The notes beneath the pieces were generated by a model that did no database searches, was not told where the DNA came from, and saw nothing but the letters and a program-made list of their open reading frames with translations. This document shows, in pieces, positions 59,503 to 64,000 of a stretch of DNA of 64,000 nucleotides. The position numbers were made by a program, and so were the translations under genes. Position 1 is the stretch's first letter. Each line of letters starts with the position of its first letter. The stretch comes from Hymenobacter arizonensis (GTDB lineage: Bacteria; Bacteroidota; Bacteroidia; Cytophagales; Hymenobacteraceae), in assembly GCF_900115775.1 (NCBI RefSeq), contig NZ_FOXS01000007.1:62001-126000 (forward strand), in the 5' to 3' direction.

Positions 59503-59796
59503 ATGCCAAGCAATACTTTTACCCGAGCTATTCTGCTGTCCGGAGCAATCTGTGCCTATGCTACCAGCATAGCCAACCCGGCATTTGCAGGCACGAAACC
59601 TAGCCGAGCTTCTATCAGTGTGGATAAAACCATGACTGCTATTAGCAATACAAAGGTTACTATATGCCACAAAGGGCACGCCATTACGGTATCCATCAAT
59701 GCCTTGCCTGCACACTTGGCACATGGTGACTCCCAGGGCACTTGCGGTCAGACCACCGTGCCAGACCGGCCAAATACAGAGCGAGTGGCGCGTTAG
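59503..59796 (+). CDS. Small secreted protein with CHKG...LAHGD motif
   Basis: 97-aa exported protein. Signal peptide to about residue 29 (ANPAFAG), a short linker, then the motif KVTICHKGHAITVSINALPAHLAHGDSQGTCG at residues 51-82, which I know as a recurring cysteine-bounded motif in secreted Bacteroidota proteins; the His/Cys residues could bind metal. No function is established to my knowledge. The ATG at 59503 begins the signal peptide; a GTG at 59461 is also open but gives a poorer N-terminus. It sits alone between two strong terminators behind an AT-rich island. Confidence 0.65.
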   Translation: MPSNTFTRAILLSGAICAYATSIANPAFAGTKPSRASISVDKTMTAISNTKVTICHKGHAITVSINALPAHLAHGDSQGTCGQTTVPDRPNTERVAR

Positions 59797-59838
59797 TGCC
59801 GGGCTGAGGTTGAATAGTATCCTATTTGACGTAGCAAT

Positions 59839-59870
59839 AAAAAAGGGCTCCCTACTGGGAGCCCTTTTTT
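59839..59870. terminator. Bidirectional terminator between CHKG gene and catalase
   Basis: GGGCTCCC/GGGAGCCC stem with TACT loop, flanked by AAAAAA and TTTTTT, between convergent stops at 59796 and 59886. Confidence 0.9.
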
Positions 59871-59885
59871 ATTTGTGCCTCTGGA

Positions 59886-61544
59886 TTAGTAAGGCTTGGC
59901 GTCGTGCGCCATTTCTTCGGCTTCTGCCACGGCTTCTGAGCCACGGCTTTCGTTGTACTGGTTGCCGCCTTCGGCGCTTTTGCCAGCGCGGGCGGCCTGC
60001 AGGCCTTCGGCCAGGCGGCGGCCCCAGTCGGCGTCGCAGTTGGTACACAGCTCAACCATTTTGTCGCTCACGGTGCGGTTGGCATCGGCGAGAGCGCCCA
60101 CCATGTTGTTGATGAGGTCGTCGCGCTCCCAATCCTCGTGCAGGCGGTAGCGCTCACCAGCTTGCTTGAAGTTGTTGGTGCGGTCGATGGATTCGCGCAT
60201 CAAACGGCCGTTGTACTGCGGCATGTGGTCGGGCGCGGTACGGGGCGCCTCCTTCAGGCCGTTGAGCGAACTGGGCTCGTAGTTGATGTGGTTGTTCTGG
60301 CCCGGGGCCGAGTCCACGTGGTAGGCCATCTGGCCGTCGCGCTGGTTAGTGGCCACGTGCTTTTTGGGCGCGTTGATGGGCAGTTGCAAGTAGTTGGTGC
60401 CCACGCGGTAGCGCTGGGTATCGGAGTACGAGAACGTACGACCCTGCAGCATCTTGTCATCGGAGAAATCGAGGCCATCTACCAGCACACCCGTGCCAAA
60501 CGCCGACTGCTCGACCTCAGCGAAGTAATTTTCGGGGTTCTTATTCAGCGTCATCATGCCCACGGGCAGGTGCGGGAACTGGTCTTCGGGCCAGATTTTG
60601 GTGTCGTCGAGCGGGTCAAAGTCCAGCTCCGGGTGCTCGTCGTCGCTCATAATCTGCACGCGCAGCTCCCATTTGGGAAAGTTGCCCTTCTCGATGTTCT
60701 CGAACAGGTCCTGGGTGGCGTGGTTGAAGTTCTTGGCCTGAATGGCTTCGGCTTCGGAAGCAGTCAGGTTTTTAATGCCTTGCTGCGGCTCCCAGTGGTA
60801 TTTCACCAGCACGGCTTCGCCAGCGGCGTTTACCCACTTGTAGGTGTTCACACCCGAGCCTTGCATTTGGCGGTAATTGGCCGGAATGCCCCAGGGCGAA
60901 AACAGGAACGACACCATGTGCATGGCCTCGGGCGTGTTCGAGATGAAGTCAAAAATGCGTTCGCCGGTCTGGCGGTTGTGCACCGGGTCGGGCTTCTGCG
61001 AGTGAATGAGGTCCGGAAACTTCATGGCATCGCGAATAAAGAACACCTTCAGGTTGTTGCCAACCAAGTCCCAGTTGCCGTCTTCGGTGTAGAACTTTAC
61101 CGCGAAGCCGCGTGGGTCGCGCAGGGTTTCGGGGGAGTGGCCGCCGTGGCCCACCGTGCTGAAGCGCACAAACACCGGCGTCTCTTTGCCAGGAGTGTTG
61201 AACAGCTTGGCGCGGGTGTACTTTTCAATGGGCTCATCGCCCACTTTGCCGTAGGCTTCGAATACGCCGTGGGCGCCGGCGCCGCGGGCGTGCACCACGC
61301 GCTCAGGCACTCGCTCGCGGTCGAAATGGCTGATTTTCTCAATGAACTGATAGTTCTCGAGCGTAGCCGGGCCGCGGTTGCCTATGGTGCGGGTGTTCTG
61401 GTTGTTGGTCAGGGGATGGCCCTGGCGAGTGGTGAGGGTTTGGGCGTTTTCGCCGGCAGCCATGCGGCCGTCTTGTGAAGTGCCTGCCCCGTTTACCGCG
61501 GTGCCCGTGCCGTCGCCAGACGTGGGATTTTGCTCTTGGCTCAT
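59886..61544 (-). CDS. Catalase (haem, small-subunit type)
   Basis: 552-aa monofunctional haem catalase that splits hydrogen peroxide into water and oxygen. Motifs: catalytic H85 in ERVVHARGAGAHG, the distal Asn in LVGNNLKVFFIRDAMKFPDLIH (residues 159-180), and the proximal haem Tyr region RTFSYSDTQRYRVGTNYLQLPIN. An N-terminal Gly/Thr/Asn-rich extension of about 50 residues precedes the conserved core, and the C-terminus is an Ala/Glu tail rather than the large C-terminal flavodoxin-like domain of long catalases. Monocistronic. I find no convincing OxyR or PerR site in the 280 nt upstream. Confidence 0.96.
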   Translation of the reverse strand: MSQEQNPTSGDGTGTAVNGAGTSQDGRMAAGENAQTLTTRQGHPLTNNQNTRTIGNRGPATLENYQFIEKISHFDRERVPERVVHARGAGAHGVFEAYGKVGDEPIEKYTRAKLFNTPGKETPVFVRFSTVGHGGHSPETLRDPRGFAVKFYTEDGNWDLVGNNLKVFFIRDAMKFPDLIHSQKPDPVHNRQTGERIFDFISNTPEAMHMVSFLFSPWGIPANYRQMQGSGVNTYKWVNAAGEAVLVKYHWEPQQGIKNLTASEAEAIQAKNFNHATQDLFENIEKGNFPKWELRVQIMSDDEHPELDFDPLDDTKIWPEDQFPHLPVGMMTLNKNPENYFAEVEQSAFGTGVLVDGLDFSDDKMLQGRTFSYSDTQRYRVGTNYLQLPINAPKKHVATNQRDGQMAYHVDSAPGQNNHINYEPSSLNGLKEAPRTAPDHMPQYNGRLMRESIDRTNNFKQAGERYRLHEDWERDDLINNMVGALADANRTVSDKMVELCTNCDADWGRRLAEGLQAARAGKSAEGGNQYNESRGSEAVAEAEEMAHDAKPY

Positions 61545-61824
61545 AGTATAGGTAGGTTAGAAAAGGTTGAAAGAATAACTACGTGTGCTGCGCAAATAAC
61601 GCCAAAAAAAGAGGCTATGTTTGAAGCCACACGCCCCAAAAATGCTCATTTATCAGCGTTTAGGGGCGGTATAAAAGAGTCAGCCACAACTGCGGTCAAT
61701 CCAGAAATTGACTGTAAAGACACGGACTATCAGGACATAGTTCGATGATTACCGCTGAGCATACATTACGGACTATAGTCAGTACGTGACGCCTTAAATA
61801 AGCTGGAAAGCTGCGCTCAACAAA
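61545..61824. other. Intergenic region between catalase and prmC
   Basis: About 280 nt, moderately AT-rich, holding the unseen catalase promoter. No inverted repeat, promoter consensus or open frame that I would defend. Confidence 0.4.
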
Positions 61825-62682
61825 CTACTCACGGGTGCCGCGCACCACCCGCGGCTTGTCGAACATATCGGCCAGCACGCGCACATCACTGAAGCCGTAC
61901 TCCTGCACCAACGCCGCCGTTTCCTCGCCCAGCGCTTCGTTGATTTCCAAGTAGAGGCCACCGCCGGGGCGGAGCAATTCGCGGCCAACTTCGCACAAGC
62001 GGCGATAAAACAGCAACGGGTCCTCGTCGGGCACAAACAGTGCGGTGGCGGGCTCCCAGGCCAGTACGTTTTCCCGCATCTGGGTCCGCTCGCTTTCGCG
62101 CACATAAGGTGGGTTACTCACCAAAATGTCGAGCGAAGCAGGTGGTATGGTAGCTGGCATGGCCTGCAGAATATCTACCTGTTCAAATGATACCGCTGGG
62201 GCATAGCGGGCGCCGTTGCGACGAGCGACGGCCAACGCTTCCTCCGAAATATCTACGGCCAGCACCTGAGACTTGGGCAGCAGCCGAGCCAGCGCCAGGG
62301 CCAGGCAGCCCGAGCCCGTACCTACGTCCAGCACCTGCAGGCCTGCCTGGCCCTGCCGCTCCATTCGAATCGCTCGGACCAATTCCTCGGTCTCGGGGCG
62401 CGGAATGAGGGTGGCTGGGCTTACCTCCAGCGTCATTTCCTCGAAAAACGCCTCTTGCAGCACATACTGCACTGGTTCCTGGCGTAGCAAGCGCGCCTGC
62501 AGCGGCGGCAGGGCGGCCAGCGCCTCAGCGGGCACCGGCTCCTGGGCATCCATCATGCGCTGCAGGGAATCGATTTGCAGCAGGTGCTCTACCACGAGGG
62601 TGGCAATGGCTTCGGCTTCGCGGTGGGGGTAGGTGGGCTGCAGCGCGGAGGCCAGGGTAGTGGTGAATTCGCGGATGGTCAT
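61825..62682 (-). CDS. prmC: Peptide chain release factor N5-glutamine methyltransferase
   Basis: 285-aa PrmC (HemK) that methylates the GGQ glutamine of release factors RF1/RF2 with SAM. N-terminal helical domain (residues 1-90), SAM-binding GTGSG at 121-125 after LQVLDV, and the NPPY catalytic motif at 190-193 (DILVSNPPYVRE). Length is normal. The ATG at 62682 lies 5 nt downstream of a perfect -7 box at 62688-62695, implying a leaderless mRNA. It is divergent from ribD across 54 nt. Confidence 0.96.
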   Translation of the reverse strand: MTIREFTTTLASALQPTYPHREAEAIATLVVEHLLQIDSLQRMMDAQEPVPAEALAALPPLQARLLRQEPVQYVLQEAFFEEMTLEVSPATLIPRPETEELVRAIRMERQGQAGLQVLDVGTGSGCLALALARLLPKSQVLAVDISEEALAVARRNGARYAPAVSFEQVDILQAMPATIPPASLDILVSNPPYVRESERTQMRENVLAWEPATALFVPDEDPLLFYRRLCEVGRELLRPGGGLYLEINEALGEETAALVQEYGFSDVRVLADMFDKPRVVRGTRE

Positions 62683-62687
62683 CGGAA

Positions 62688-62695
62688 CAAAGGTA
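62688..62695 (-). promoter_or_regulatory. -7 promoter box just before prmC
   Basis: TACCTTTG on the minus strand followed by TTCCG and ATG. It is a perfect match to TAnnTTTG; no -33 box of the right spacing is visible. Confidence 0.6.
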
Positions 62696-62736
62696 GGCCC
62701 AAGGCGTAGCTATAAGCCGTTACCTACCTTCACCGG

Positions 62737-63774
62737 ATGAAATCAGAAGATGTCATTTTCATGCGCCGCGCCCTCGATTTGGCACACTTGGGCACTGGCT
62801 ACGCCCGCCCCAACCCCTTGGTCGGCTGCGTGGTCACTCACCAGGGACGCATCATTGGCGAGGGCTGGCACCAGCAGTACGGCGGGCCGCACGCGGAAGT
62901 AAACGCGCTGGCCGCTGTGCACGACCAGTCACTGCTGCGCCAAAGCCGCGTGTACGTAACCCTGGAGCCCTGCGCCCACCACGGCAAAACCCCGCCCTGC
63001 GCCGACTTGCTCATTGCCAAGGGAGTGCCCGAAGTCGTGATTTGCAACGAGGACCCGTTTCCGCTGGTGGCCGGCCGAGGCATTGAAAAGCTGCGCGCGG
63101 CCGGTGTGAAGGTCGAAACCGGCGTACTGGCCGAAGAAGGCCGCTGGCTCAACCGGCGCTTTTTCCGCTTCCACGAGAAGAAAAGGCCTTACCTGGTACT
63201 GAAATGGGCCGAAACGGCCGACGGCTTTCTGGCGGGGCGCTTTTTCCAGCCAGTGCAAATCAGCTGCCCGCAAGCGGGCCTGCTCACCCACCAATGGCGG
63301 GCCGAAGAACAGGCCATTCTGGTGGGCACGCGCACGGCCCTGCACGACAACCCCCGCCTGAACGTGCGCGACTGGCCCGGCCCCCAGCCCACGCGGCTCG
63401 TTATCGACAAAAACCTGTGCTTGCCGCCTTCGCACAACCTGCTCGACGGCTCGCAGCCCACCCTCATCTATACCTACCGGCAGCCCCGCCACGCCACCAA
63501 CCTCGACCTCGTGACCCTGTCCGAGGCCGACGACCTCATCCCGCAGGTTCTGGCCGATTTGTATGAGCGCCAGATTCAGTCAGTGTTTGTGGAGGGCGGC
63601 CCCACTGTGCTCAACGCCCTGATTAATGCCGGGCTTTGGGACGAGATTCGCGTGTTTCGGGCGCCCATGAAGCTGGGCCAGGGCATAGCCGCCCCACGCC
63701 TTGGCCTAAATGGTTTGCACGAGCGTCGGAACGTTGGGCCCGATGAGTTGTTCTGGTATGTGAACGATAAGTAA
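62737..63774 (+). CDS. ribD: Bifunctional riboflavin deaminase/reductase
   Basis: 345-aa RibD catalysing two successive steps of riboflavin synthesis: deamination of the pyrimidine intermediate, then NADPH-dependent reduction of the ribosyl side chain. The N-terminal deaminase has the zinc site HAE (52-54, in GGPHAEVNAL) and PCAHHGKTPPC (Cys79 and Cys88). The C-terminal reductase (about 150-345) has RPYLVLKWAETADG, ILVGTRTALHDNPRLNVR and FVEGGPTVLNALI. Complete and of normal length. No other rib gene is adjacent. A weak -7-like TACCTTCA is 4 nt before the ATG. Confidence 0.97.
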   Translation: MKSEDVIFMRRALDLAHLGTGYARPNPLVGCVVTHQGRIIGEGWHQQYGGPHAEVNALAAVHDQSLLRQSRVYVTLEPCAHHGKTPPCADLLIAKGVPEVVICNEDPFPLVAGRGIEKLRAAGVKVETGVLAEEGRWLNRRFFRFHEKKRPYLVLKWAETADGFLAGRFFQPVQISCPQAGLLTHQWRAEEQAILVGTRTALHDNPRLNVRDWPGPQPTRLVIDKNLCLPPSHNLLDGSQPTLIYTYRQPRHATNLDLVTLSEADDLIPQVLADLYERQIQSVFVEGGPTVLNALINAGLWDEIRVFRAPMKLGQGIAAPRLGLNGLHERRNVGPDELFWYVNDK

Positions 63775-63873
63775 TCGGGCCACGGCCTAACTGTAATGCG
63801 CCGCATCTTTTGGCGAATAATCCTTTATTAAAATCACCATTCAACAACGCGAACGTACCCGTTCGCGCCTTCC

Positions 63874-64000
63874 ATGGCCGAAAACCTCACCCTAGACACC
63901 ACCCTCACCAAAGCCGAGCAATACCAGCAGCTGCTGCCTCAAATCGAGGCCCTGACCACCGGCGAGCCCGACTTAACTGCCAACCTGGCCAACACGGCGG
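63874..64000 (+). CDS. GAF-domain protein, probable free-methionine-(R)-sulfoxide reductase (partial)
   Basis: Only the first 42 codons are inside the window (MAENLTLDTTLTKAEQ..., QIEALTTGEPDLTANLANTA). The sequence matches the N-terminal helical lead-in of GAF-domain fRMsr proteins that reduce free methionine sulfoxide, in my recollection. No catalytic Cys is visible yet. The start is preceded by a small hairpin (CGCGAAC/GTTCGCG, 63848-63867). Confidence 0.55.
   Translation, partial: MAENLTLDTTLTKAEQYQQLLPQIEALTTGEPDLTANLANTA

Noticed and set aside
61545..61824. Possible peroxide-regulator site upstream of catalase
   Set aside because: No inverted repeat resembling an OxyR or PerR site could be found by eye.

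Overview
The window looks like chromosomal DNA of a GC-rich Bacteroidota bacterium, most likely Hymenobacter or a close Cytophagales relative. The evidence is lineage-typical genes (TamB plus lipoprotein TamL, DUF4142 and DUF4394 proteins, a type IX secretion sorting tail, a FloA/NfeD pair, a sigma-54 with an acidic insert, a DPE2-like amylomaltase), promoters of the Bacteroidetes form TTTG-N19/20-TAnnTTTG, and almost no Shine-Dalgarno sequences. I see 43 protein genes (the last cut by the window edge), one tRNA-Val, no IS element, no CRISPR array and no prophage.

Layout. 1-12 kb: a REP-like palindrome, DPE2-type 4-alpha-glucanotransferase, the divergent tamB-tamL operon, a perfect 46-bp-arm palindrome filling the gap between two convergent stop codons, and a GNAT-like protein. 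12-19 kb: a secreted DUF4394/T9SS protein and an iron-uptake-type operon (small CNGKC protein, TonB receptor, PepSY membrane protein), then tRNA-Val. 19-26 kb: TerB-like protein, MscS channel, MacB/FtsX-type permease, queA, ispD and a PaaG-like enoyl-CoA hydratase/isomerase. 26-32 kb: an accessory stretch of lipoproteins. Two share a C-x3-Q-G-[YF]-W domain and each sits behind a strikingly AT-rich promoter island; a DCDGRY-type lipoprotein family member and two DUF4142 proteins follow. 32-35 kb: an ECF sigma operon (sigma, anti-sigma-like membrane protein, DUF4097-like secreted protein, outer-membrane barrel) with 4-nt translational overlaps. 35-48 kb: uvrA, a small PPGQAKK-repeat secreted protein, asnS, rpoN, a hybrid histidine kinase with receiver and Hpt, and a PorE-like OmpA/PD40 protein. 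48-56 kb: a CHRD lipoprotein, floA, nfeD-like gene, a small secreted protein, proS, a Gly/Tyr-rich lipoprotein, and a FadL/OMPP1-like barrel. 56-64 kb: lipoprotein, DPP IV-type peptidase, a small CHKG-motif secreted protein behind a third AT-rich island, catalase, divergent prmC and ribD, and the start of a GAF-type protein.

How it fits together. Much of the window concerns the cell envelope: outer-membrane biogenesis (TamB/TamL), transport (TonB receptor, FadL-like, MscS), membrane organisation (FloA/NfeD), and envelope signalling (ECF operon). The rest is scattered housekeeping (queA, ispD, uvrA, asnS, rpoN, proS, prmC, ribD). The most unusual signals are the three AT-rich islands that precede secreted proteins with cysteine motifs, several families of inverted repeats at gene ends, and two perfect -7 promoter boxes that lie only 4-5 nt before an ATG and so predict leaderless mRNAs.
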